From contig NC_051093.1 in the NCBI RefSeq assembly GCF_901709675.1, positions 6,159,053 to 6,223,052 on the forward strand: DNA of 64,000 nucleotides. Reading direction: 5' to 3'. Shown here piece by piece: positions 24,864-35,300 of the stretch (positions are counted from its first letter, which is position 1; every line of letters begins with the position of its first letter). This DNA is from Syngnathus acus. Taxonomy: Eukaryota; Chordata; Actinopteri; Syngnathiformes; Syngnathidae. The notes beneath the pieces are model-generated. The model searched no databases, was not told where the DNA came from, and saw nothing but the letters and a program-made list of their open reading frames with translations. The position numbers and the translations under genes were made by a program.

Positions 24864-27786
24864 ATGTTGGGTTCCAGCTGCCATGGTTTCCTGGGTCCGA
24901 ATGTCTACAAAGAGGTGCCCGAAGGTGGCTGGGGCTGGGCTGTTGCTGTCACCTTCTTTGTAGTAGAGATCTGCACCTATGGGACCCTCAAGAGCTTGGG
25001 GATCTTCCTCCAGGATTTGATGAAAGAGTTTAATGAGAGCAACACTCGGGTGTCATGGGTCATTTCTATCTCCGTCTTCATTTTCACTTTTACTGGTGAG
25101 TGGCTGGCATGCTTTGTTGCTCTCTTACTAATAATACTCATTTCAACCACGCTCATGCTGTTTCTTCCCTGCAGCCCCTCTGTCCACCATGTTGAGCAAC
25201 CGCTTTGGCCACCGCCCCGTCGTAATGATTGGGGGCTTTCTCGTCAGCTTAGGCACCATCGCCTCCGCCTTCACCAACTCCATCAATGAGATGTACATCA
25301 CCGTTGGCGTAGTCTCAGGTAATTGAGTTGAGGCTCATTGCTTGGCAGCTTTCTCTGCATCCCCCGACGGCTGTGTGTCGTCCGTCTGGCCATGCGACAT
25401 TGACAGCGTGATGGCAGTACCGTTGCAGAAAATGTCTCGTTTGAAACCTTGTTTATTTTGAACCAAAGGGACTTCTAGCAGTGTCAACAGCCAAATCGGT
25501 TTCTTCCAGATCAAACTAGTGAAGGTGTACTTCACTGTCTATGAAAGATGGACACAACGTCTGCTGCAAATTAGGACACAAAACATTTACCGACAAAATA
25601 CATTGGGAAGTAATCGATTCAAAATTGCTTCGCAGATTTGTGAAAGGAAATGTGGATGTGATTTTTTGTTGTTGTTGTTTTTTTTTTTACTTTTGTGTAT
25701 GTTTGTTTTTCGAACAGAAAGCACTGCTAGCTCTCCCACCCTGTCTCTCTTTTAACTGACCTCAACTAACTCGACCATCCCTTTTTTCTCTTCTCTCCCC
25801 GTCTCTTTTTTTTGTCTTTACATGCTTTTGTCTTTCAGCTGCTGCTGTAGTAAAGCCGAACCCTCTCAAGCAACCCACCAGCTCTGACAAAGACGTGACC
25901 TGACACCCTGACCTTTGACCCAACCCTCTAGCCATGCTGTGTTCCTACCTACCATGCGGGCCAGTGGCTGTGATGCCCCCTTTTTCTTGTCTCCTGTTTG
26001 TTTACAGGCTTCGGCTACTGTCTTACCTTCCTCCCCACCGTCACACTTCTTGCCCAGTACTTCTCCAGGCGGCGAGCCTTCATTACCTCTGCTGCTTCTT
26101 CCGGAGAATCTTTTGCCATCTTTGCATTTGCCCCAGGTGAGGATTCATTTATTTCTTTTATTATAATCTGTGGTCACACAGTGCAGGAGTTGATAGCACA
26201 CCTGCCTCGCTGTCAGCAGGATTTAAATCTCTGGCCTTCCTGTGTGATGTTTGCTTACCACACCACAGCCACTCAGGATCATAAACATGACATTGTTTTC
26301 ATTGATAGAGAATGGGGAGTGACCTTGGAAGAGAATGGGGAGTGACCTTGGAGTTGCTTTTGTAATCTTTGCTTTGTAATAGTTTTTTCCATGTCCACTG
26401 AGGAGCAGATTTACTAAAAGGATTGCGTCACTTTTGCATTATGACTGTGGATTGAGGAAAATAATAACACACCTACCCCAAACAAAAAGATAAATTGTCT
26501 ACTTAGGATGTGAACCTTGACTCAATAGTCACTCACTAATCTCTAACTGTGTCCCTGCAGCCTTCATGAAACTCAAGCAGCACATTGGATGGCGCCACTG
26601 TCTCATTGTCCTTGGGATTTTCCAATCCTGTGTAATTGGTTGTGGCCTTCTTCTTCGTCCAATCATCATCCAGCCAGAGCTTGAAAAGGAGGACATTGAA
26701 ATGGTCGAGCCACTCTCTTTGGAACAACTGCAGGATGTTTATGAGCTAGAAAATGAGCAAACCAGAACCTCCATCAGTTCAGGAGTTTCCCAGAGTTCGG
26801 AGGATTCGGGTGTCACTTCGCTTTCTACTTCAAATGCGGATTTGGGGGAGGCAGGAGCTGAAATCAAGGCAGAGTGGGAGCTCCAGGACCAAGAGGGCCA
26901 GGAACTGTCATTGTCCACTCCCCCTTCCCCATTCAAGGTGGATTCTGAACCAGAAGTGTCAGTGTCAGGGCCTTCTCAAGCACCCCGGACCAAACTGCTG
27001 GACTTCTCTATCCTGAAAGACGGTGCCTTCATTTGCTACTCACTCTTCGGCCTGTTTGCCACTCTGGGTTTTTTTGCTCCTCAGCTTTACATCGTTGAAC
27101 TGAGTAAAAGCCATGGCGTGGAGCCCAACATGGCGTCCTACATGCTCTCTGTCATGGCAGTGGCTGAGATCTTTGGCCGTCTGTCCATTGGCGTGTTGCT
27201 GAACAAAATCCCTTGCAGAAAGACACTGGTGCTGCTGTGGTGTGTTGTTTTTCTATGTCTGGTGCTGGTGGCCTTCACCATTGTTTGGGAATTTTGGGGC
27301 CTGGCTGTCTGCTGCGCCATCTACGGGTACTTCCTGGGCACGGTGGGCTCCACGCACATCCCCATGCTGGCTGAGGAGGACGTAGTAGGCATTGATAGAA
27401 TGCCGACATCTGTGGGAGTGTACGTCTTTATTCAGAGCTTTGCTGGGCTTGCCGGACCACCTGTAGGAGGTATGGTGTTTGTTTTTTCTTCAGATCACAA
27501 TTATGTTGTCCTTCATCGTTTGTATTTCCATCTTAAAACGTTACCTTTCTCTCCAGGTGCGTTGGTGGATATCACAGGTAATTACGGTTCGGCCTTCTAT
27601 TCCTGTGCTGTCGGGATGGGGCTCAGTGCCATCTGCCTGGCTCTACTTGGTCCAGTCAAGTCTGGCATGTGCCAAAAACGGAAAAGTCATCTTGTGAAGG
27701 AAGAGGAGAAACCTTTCCAGGACAACGAGCTGCAGGACTTTTTGGAGGTTGACTTGGGAGTGGAGGGCAGCCCTATCAAGAAGTAG
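24864..27786 (+). CDS. slc16a6: Monocarboxylate transporter 7-like (solute carrier family 16 member 6)
   Basis: Five coding exons: 24864-25095, 25175-25318, 26008-26136, 26561-27469 and 27557-27786. They join in phase to 547 residues; human SLC16A6 has 523. It is a 12-helix major-facilitator protein of the plasma membrane. The family signature [13 protein letters not shown] is at residues 17-29, opening helix 1. The second conserved element, [20 protein letters not shown], is between helices 4 and 5. A long acidic and Ser/Thr-rich cytoplasmic loop follows helix 6 (around [20 protein letters not shown]), then [20 protein letters not shown] opens the second half. AEVFGR-, FWGL- and [12 protein letters not shown]-type segments match SLC16A6. 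Substrate is not deducible from sequence; family knowledge suggests ketone-body or taurine-type transport for some orthologues. Fish carry a and b copies, which I cannot tell apart here. Confidence 0.93.
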
Positions 27787-28079
27787 ATGGCGGAAGACAA
27801 CATTTGTGTCATAGAAGAGCCTCAACAGATTTATGAAAAATATAAATCCGACACACAGCAGAAGACCACCCCCCCCCCCCCCCCCCCAATTTTCCTCACC
27901 TTTTTTTGCTGCTGCTGCTCCTTTCCAAACTCAGGTGTCGCACTTTCTGACAAGCTTGAAGCTCACTCCTTAAGGAGACCAAAGACAGCCATGTTGAGCA
28001 CATGGTTTTAAACCTTAGTGGACACATCGCCATCTCTGCTCATAAACGATTTTCATCAACTTCTGTAAGTCCCACCGGA

Positions 28080-28182
28080 AAGATATTTATATAGCGCCAA
28101 ATCACAACAGAAGTTGTCTCAGGGCACTTTCATCACGCTGTAGGTCTCAAACCACACTCATGAAGAGACCACCTCAATCCCG
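28080..28182 (+). repeat. Dispersed fish retroelement fragment in the slc16a6 3' UTR
   Basis: TTTATATAGCGCCAAATCAC then AGTTGTCTCAGGGCACTTT is the start of a high-copy teleost non-LTR/SINE-type repeat, from recall. It lies in the sense direction of slc16a6. Confidence 0.6.
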
Positions 28183-29130
28183 CATGACCAAGCAAGACTG
28201 CAAATCTGCCCTGCACGGACGCACGATCTCCTTGCTCATGTTAAGGCATGCAACCTGTCTGCATGACGCTTCTCATCACGACTCAGATGGTGGTGCAGAA
28301 AATACTGGAGAATAGAAACAGCACCTCAGGCCTTGTATTATTTTAGCTGCCTGAGTGCATATGACGCAATCAGAATACAAAAACTGAAATGACGTCTTGT
28401 GTTAAATGTATTCCACTTCTTCAAGTTCCAGCAATATTACGTAACTTATTTATTCATTGAATCAGGGAGCTCCCGCTCGTCGAGTGTCGTTTTCATGATT
28501 TCGCCCAAGCCTTACAAACTTCATCACCTTAATTCTTGTTTTGGCTAAAGGCATTGATTTTATCTACTTTTTTTGATCCTATTTATTTCCTTTAGAATTA
28601 CCTTGTGTTACACAACAGCATACGTATTGAAATAAATACGTATAAAAATGATGATCTGAAATATCAGTGTTTAAAATACAGTGGGGGGGCGTTGTCAAAA
28701 TAGCTTGTTGGTGGTTTATCACCACTCGCAAGAATTCTTGGGGGTGATTTTTGTTTTCTTCAATGTATTTCAATGTCCGTCACTTATCCACAGATTTTTG
28801 TTTTTCAAGGCTGATCTCTCTGTATCGCGAATACCCGGGGTCCACTGGAATAGAGACCTAAATGCACTGGTACATATTGAATGAGATGGCCATGCATGTT
28901 CTATTATGCAAATGTGTGAAAGATGTTTCTGCCAGGACAAAGATGATGCCCCTCCATTCTCATGGCAGTCTTGTGTGGTCTTCACTTAAAGTTTAGTTCT
29001 GTGGTTTGCTGTTTACTTTTTATTTATACATTTTACAATGATCGTTTCTTTGTCTTTAGTGCCAGTATTTTTTTTTTTATCAAACACGGCAGCCAGCTGC
29101 CAGTTATTATTGATGTCCTTTTTTTTTTTT

Positions 29131-29136
29131 AATAAA
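29131..29136 (+). terminator. Polyadenylation signal of slc16a6
   Basis: AATAAA directly after a T-run and followed by TTTTGTGG- and T-rich sequence, about 1.35 kb past the stop codon. Confidence 0.5.
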
Positions 29137-29496
29137 AAGGCATACGTTCAGAATTTTGTGGATTTTTTTTATTGTTCTTTCTGTCTGAAATAAGATGCAG
29201 TGTTCATCTGGCTACCATGCATGTTTTTGTAGTAGGAAACCCAAACTGGTATAGGGACAACATGCAATACATTAATTAATGAAAATTAGCCAATGGAAGA
29301 TTTAAATTGTGATCCATATAAAATTTAGATTCTACAGATTTAATTTTTTTTTGAGGCAAACATTTGAAGGGTGCTTTTTTCACTAATCATAGCTCACCAA
29401 ACCACGAGCAAAGTTTTGGAGTTTTCATGCGTGTCCAAAATTACAGGCAAGCGCGTCGGTTGCGTTATTGCCTCTAGCTAAGCCACGCCCCACAAA

Positions 29497-29715
29497 TGAC
29501 GTCACGTCACATTACACGTTGTTTACAAATTTTGCACATTTTGCATTTTTCATTTAAGTTCGTTCTTATTTTATTTGGACTTTTTAAAAAATTAAATGAG
29601 TTTTAATTAAGTTATTATTATTATTATTTCAACAATGCAATGACAACATTTGAGCCGTGAAGCTACGTAGCTGACCACTTCAGTCGTGAGCTCACGTTTA
29701 CGTATGCTGACGTCA
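29497..29715 (+). promoter_or_regulatory. Two perfect CRE palindromes upstream of the C7orf57 homologue
   Basis: TGACGTCA occurs at 29,497-29,504 and again at 29,708-29,715. The stretch also has GC-rich words such as CCACGCCCC. CREB/ATF family factors bind this octamer. Assignment to the downstream gene rests on position, about 300-520 bp before its start codon. Confidence 0.45.
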
Positions 29716-29953
29716 CGATACGAGGCGGAAATCAAGGCAGAAAACCTGAGGACGCGTCTTTTATGTTGTTTCTTCGCTATCATTTGTGTGCTGCATGGGC
29801 CCTTGAGCGAAAAGAATTAAAGTAGACGATCGCGCCAGCAGTCACATGCAGAAGCGACCCCGTCAGAAGGATGCCCTTCATAAGTGTCGTTATTTATACC
29901 AAATATATTTCGCGGTTTATATCGAGACAAGTGAGGAAGCGTAAGAAGACCAC

Positions 29954-29967
29954 GTTTCCACAGCAAC
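29954..29967 (+). promoter_or_regulatory. RFX X-box-like motif
   Basis: GTTTCCACAGCAAC fits the bipartite RFX X-box (GTNNCC, two bases, RGCAAC) found in promoters of ciliary genes. It lies 50 bp upstream of the start codon of the C7orf57 homologue. Confidence 0.5.
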
Positions 29968-30016
29968 GAGAAAGCAACCGATTCAGCGCATCCGGATCTT
30001 TTCCTCTCTGTCCAAA

Positions 30017-31771
30017 ATGAATTCGAAGTAAGACGACCAACAACATGGCGTGGTCTCGCTTCTGGTTATTTTGGGGGAAAAACTTTTTTTTTGCACTTCT
30101 GTTGGTATTAAAAAAAAAATGTTTGAGCCATTACAATTAGATCTACACCCTAGTTTACGTCGCAAAAGTTGATATGCTGGGTTTTGTTTCCATTTCTACT
30201 AGAAATCCCAAAGATCTTAACGACGTTCAACCGGGAAAATCTGGCAAGTGCAACAGTTTATATATGAGTACAAGCCATAACATCCCGTGCGTGTGTTGCC
30301 TTCAGGGACAGTGGGAAAACTAAGTTATTTTCCACCACCTGACATGACTTGATGTTTTGAGTCAAGTGATTGTTGTAAGTTTGCATATGTGTTTGTACTT
30401 TTAAAATCACAGGTGAGAAAAAAGGATACCATGGAGTAAAAGGCCAGATATCCCAAATCCCTGGATTGTCCCCAGTTCTCAGCAGCGTCATAGACGTGGT
30501 GAAGGTCGGGAAAAGAGTTGGAATTCTCGACACTGATTCTGACTACGTCAAGCTTGCAAAACAAGGGGGCCACAAGGGTACTGCCATCTGGATGCATTGC
30601 ACAATCTCCATTTTATATCTGTGTATTTTGTCATTACCATAGACAGCAAATTAGGAGATTAAAACCTGTGCAGTTAGGATCACTAATATTTTCTCCACGA
30701 CTATAGTAGTGCCATTTTTGAGCTACTTGTATGCGATTAAATCCTACTACATGTGTGATACCATTTGTATCAAATTGTATTTTATTGAAGAGATGCACAC
30801 CCCTAATATATATATATAGTGTTTATCCTCCCTCCCTTCCACAGGGCTTCTGTACTTTGATGACACAAAACCATCCAAGCCCAACTCATTTGAAGTTGCA
30901 GATGGACTGTTGGACGGTCCACTAGAAGCTCTTGGTAACCAAAGGTGAATTTTGACACTTGTAATAACCAGTCTGTTAATTAGGGGCCTAATACTTTGAA
31001 TTGCAATATCGTGCTTTTTTTTATATCATCAGGGTTATTTGCACAAAAGAGAAAAAAAGCTCAGGAGCTTCCTCACAAAGGGTACTACCTCCTTTTTGGA
31101 CAGACAATATGTCTACATGGGAGAGGGATGATGGAAGTCCTCTCAAGGAGAAGGTAAATATCAAGTGGAGTGGGGTCTTAAACGTCATGAGGTATTTTCA
31201 CATTTTGCATTTCCACTAGTCTGGATTGACAGCTAAATCTACAAATTCCATGTGCATTAAAAAATTAAAAAATACATTTTACATTTTAAGATGGGGGGGG
31301 GGGGGGGGGGGGGGGGAAGAAATGGATGGAGATTGACCATGGCCAAATAGAATAAATGCTCCTTACACTGACACATTTGAGACTTTTGTAAATTCCTGTT
31401 TTGCAGAAAAAGAAGACTCCTACCAAAAAGTTGGTGCAATGGCGGCCACCCAGTCCAAATGATGTAGGAAGCAAATTCAGGAGGACGTAAGTTATTTTAT
31501 TGTCACAAGAGGGCGCTGTTTCTTAAAAATCATGGACACTGCTAACTTTGAGAGAGCAGATATTGACACGAAAGATAATAATAATAAGTTTCAATATTCA
31601 GTCTGCTCCAGTGTTCTTAAAGTCACAATATATGATGGCTGTCCTGAGGAAAATATTTGTTCCCACAGTGTATCTAACAAGAAATCCTCTCCAGTCAACA
31701 TGTCAAAGCTGTTGAGTTTTGGTTACATAGATGGGGACAAACCATCTACAAATGAGACTGAGTCAAGTTAG
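30017..31771 (+). CDS. C7orf57-like uncharacterised protein
   Basis: Seven exons: 30017-30027, 30203-30243, 30413-30577, 30845-30944, 31033-31153, 31407-31486 and 31669-31771. They join in phase to 206 residues. Three blocks match what I recall of human C7orf57: SQIPGLSPV, DTDSDYVKLAKQGGHKGLL and KKSSPVNMSKLLSFGY (human KNSSPTNFSKLISNGY). The protein is basic and Ser/Pro-rich, with no transmembrane segment, signal peptide or catalytic motif. It is shorter than the human protein (about 295 residues), mainly lacking middle and C-terminal sequence. The start exon is tiny (MNS plus two bases); its Met gives the only in-phase model I found. Intron 2 uses a GC donor (TCTG|GCAAGT). Molecular function is unknown. 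The RFX-type motif just upstream suggests a ciliary or flagellar role, which is inference. Confidence 0.8.
31289..31316. repeat. Poly-G tract in intron 5 of the C7orf57 homologue
   Basis: An uninterrupted run of about 26-27 G on the coding strand. The exact length is uncertain, as for any long homopolymer. Confidence 0.9.
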
Positions 31772-31872
31772 TCAAGTTCGACATAATTATCTGGCTCATT
31801 CACATTTTATTCATTCTAATGTAAAAGCATTTATTGTGTTGCTGCTTTTTCATATGCATCTGATACAGAGAT

Positions 31873-31878
31873 AATAAA
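31873..31878 (+). terminator. Polyadenylation signal of the C7orf57 homologue
   Basis: AATAAA about 100 bp past the stop codon, followed by TGTGTATTTTTCTTTG, a GU/U-rich downstream element. Confidence 0.65.
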
Positions 31879-32019
31879 AAGAACAAACTGAAGCAATGTG
31901 TATTTTTCTTTGTATTATTTTATGTTTGTTTTGTATTGTATTTTGTATGTCACGAGGGAATCTTGGAAAACATGTTGGAATGCGGCCCCGAGGACTAGAG
32001 CTTGACACCTGTGACCTTT

Positions 32020-32085
32020 GACCATGATATTTCCCTAATAAAGTGGCCTGTTATTAGGTACGCTTGAAAATGGCGGTGTACCTAA
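32020..32085 (+). repeat. Dispersed CCTAATAAAGTGGCC-type repeat fragment
   Basis: TTTCCCTAATAAAGTGGCCT and GGTACGCTTGAAAATGGCGG recall the common fish repeat containing ACCTAATAAAGTGGCC. A diverged relative (TTTCCCTAATGCGGTGGCCT, then GGTACGCGAGTGTGCAAAGC) is present in the palindrome arm at about 42,943-42,992. Confidence 0.5.
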
Positions 32086-32116
32086 TGGAGCGTCCGTGTG
32101 ATTCCCTCGTTAATGG

Positions 32117-32180
32117 CACCTGCGTGAAAAGTTTTAGCTCCTGCGGAACGTGAAAGGAGCTAAAACTTTTCACGCAGGTG
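32117..32180. repeat. Perfect 25-bp hairpin upstream of gna13
   Basis: Arms 32,117-32,141 and 32,156-32,180 are exact reverse complements separated by a 14-base loop. The arm begins CACCTGCGTGAAAAGTTTTA. It lies 180-240 bp upstream of the gna13 start codon, so it may be in the 5' UTR or core promoter. Confidence 0.9.
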
Positions 32181-32358
32181 GCCATGTGAAGGCCATCGCC
32201 TTCACACAAATATTGACGTCCTGTCAATAAAAATCCTGGTTGTATTGTGGCATTGTGAGCGAACATGGAGATTCCGATGGCATTGAACGCAACAGTGGCA
32301 GCAGCTCGGGCTGCACTCAGTCTTCCTCGTTGTGTGCATCTATGAAGTTGTTTCAAAG

Positions 32359-35300
32359 ATGGCGGACTTCCTGCCGTCCCGCTCTGTTTTATCTGTCTGT
32401 TTCCCAAACTGTCTCCTCACTAGCGGCGAGGCAGAGCAGCTGCGGAAATCTAAAGAGATAGATAAATGTCTTATTCGAGACAAAACATATGTTAAAAGGC
32501 TAGTTAAAATCCTTTTACTTGGAGCAGGCGAGAGCGGTAAGTCTACTTTCCTCAAGCAGATGCGCATTATCCATGGGCAGGACTTCAATCAGAGGGCCAA
32601 AGAAGAATTCAGAGCAACTATTTACAGCAATGTTATTAAAGGTAAGACTCCGACTAATACATTTGTTCATCTTCTTGCCACATGTTGTAGTTGATGTCGA
32701 GTGTAAACATGGACTGATGGTGAAATTGGTAGCTATGCTAACTACACGTTGAGATGACCAGGGCTACGCTTCTGTTCCTGGACGAGGAGCAAACAAGAAA
32801 CGCCCATGTTATTTGTGTTCGGTGGGTTCGGGAGGAGGACCAGCCGTGACCCGAGTCCGTTCCATTGAAGAGCCCCTCAACAGAATTACGTTCTCTATTC
32901 GTGTGGTATACATCACGATGGTAGTAGTCGTCAAACGTGGGCAGATAGCATGACAGCATCATTAATACAATGACTGAAACTATCGCCATTCGTCAATATG
33001 GACTTAAACCAGACTGGATAAAGAATTGATTCCTAGATACAGATGGAAACGTTCTCAATTAATCATTGCATTCAAATGATCGGTTATTAAATAACCTTGC
33101 ATGAAGAATGAAAGCGTGAAGGGATGTTGTGGAAATGCATCTTATTGACATTTTTCCTCCCTTAATAATGGGATTTATTGTAAGGTGCCTTTCTAATGTG
33201 CAAATGATCTTTCGTACAAGAACAACAAATTTTATGTTCCATGAAACACGGGATGTAAACATGTTAACTGCACTTAAACATTGAACTCACAAGCTTTAGT
33301 GATACATAAAGGACATCAAAGTTAAGATCACCAATCTCCAGTCACATGCTAGTTGACATCTTCCCATGTCTGACGTCTTCAGTTTTATTCATGAAATCGG
33401 ACAAAACATCTGGCCGTGAAAATTGTGTTTTAACAAGACTATTATATCGGATTTGCAGTTAATTGTTTATGATTATGTGGACACTGCTACGCCACCAGAG
33501 TGAATCATTGACTTTGATTGACTTAAATTAAATACGAACTCTTGTGACTAATTTTATTTTGTGTCGTCTACTTGTATGTCTCGTCACTGTGGGATAGAGG
33601 AAACGGAATTTCGGTTTCTTTGTGTGTCTTGACATATGAAGAATTGACAATAAAGCTGACTTTGACTTTGAAATTTTGTAAAACTAGTCAATACATTCAT
33701 TATTACTGTCATCCATCTTGATCATTGGTAAAAGTAACTTACTTTATTGTGAATCTGAGCAAATAGAGAAGTGTTATTTGAGAGGGTGGAAAGGCCCGCT
33801 CAGCGTGAAGGGGAAATGACACAGTTGATGATGTTTACACCAAACAGGAAATTTAATGTCAGTGTCCCTTGTGAATTTGGTAGGACCTCCATTTGCACTG
33901 CTGTCTGATTCACCGTTGACACAGACAACGCATTTAAAAAAAAAAGACAGCGGAAAATCCGCAAACAAACGATCAGAAAATAAAGGCAAATGCGGCAGCT
34001 ATTTCTAAATGTTCCACAGTCCGACACGAATAAAAGTGACGTTCCACTGTGTCATTTTTTCTGTGCATCTAGCAATAAAGCACATGAGAATTAAATATGA
34101 AACGTGTTTTATCATTCCAGGTATTCGAGTTTTGGTGGATGCTCGAGAGAAACTTCACATTCCTTGGGGCAACTTGTCCAATCAACGCCATGGAGATATG
34201 TTGATGGCGTTTGACACTCGATCTATGATGGCCCACGGCCACGGTATGGTGCAACCCAAAGTTTTTCAACATTACTTGCCATCAATTAAGGCCCTATGGG
34301 ATGACCAGGGAATCCAGAATGCTTATGACCGTCGCAGAGAATTTCAATTGGTAAGTACCGTAGCCTAAATTTCCTGTAAATTCATGATCTTTCCTATTTC
34401 AGTATGAAAAGAAATCCCCATATTGTGAGAAACAAACTAAAATGCAGTGCTCTGCTATAAAAAAAAAAAAAAAAAAACTTCTGCCAAGATGGCGCCACTT
34501 GAATAAAGCCGCCCTTCACCTTTTTCCATGTTGTTGGGCTAGACCAGGGGTCACCAACCCGGTCCGGTGCCCGCGGGCACCAGGTCGCCCGCGGCGACCA
34601 CATCAGTCGCCCGCAGCGACCACATCAGTCGGCCATAGGCCAGTTCTAAAAATAGTTTACAGTACACTGGTGAAGAGCATGCAATGCCAGGCTTCCCACT
34701 AACATTAATGTTCAGTGTCTTCACATAGAATATCATTAATAAAAATATAAAATTAAAAGTACACTGTGTAACTTTGCTATTTCAGAAGTGTATTATCAAA
34801 GTGGTCGCCCTTTGTATTATTCGGTGCCCTTGAAGTAGCTCCCAACTTCAAAAAGGTTGGTGACCCCTGGGCTAGACTTTATATCAAATCGAATTAATTC
34901 AAAATGGCTCACTTTGCGCCACGTTTTTTTTTTTCTGATCTTGGAGTGTACAGACAAGCTTTGACAGTAACAGATAAAGCCTCTTCCTTATATTTGATGG
35001 AGCAGAGCTGCAGCTGGGGTGGGAACAGAGATCTACACAGGAAAGCCAATGAAGGGGAGCCATTTTTTGACTGCTCTTTCTTCCCATCCCATCCTCTAAC
35101 CCAGTGATCCCCAACCTTTTTTGCGCCACGGACCGGTTACGTGTCAGAAATATGTTCGCGGACCGGCCTTTATATAAATAAATAATAGATTTATATAACT
35201 AAATCATACATTTATATAAATAAATAATACATTTATAATAAATACATGAATACGATGAAATAAAATGATACGACTGGCATAAAAACAAGTATAAACGACA

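Larger units (their letters stand above)
27787..29160 (+). other. slc16a6: slc16a6 3' UTR
   Basis: Non-coding sequence after the stop codon, ending at an AATAAA at 29,131-29,136. It includes a run of about 20 C at roughly 27,869-27,888. At about 28,084-28,180 it holds a copy of a common fish repeat recognised from ATTTATATAGCGCCAAATCA, AGTTGTCTCAGGGCACTTT and ACCACACTCATGAAGAGACC. Confidence 0.6.
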
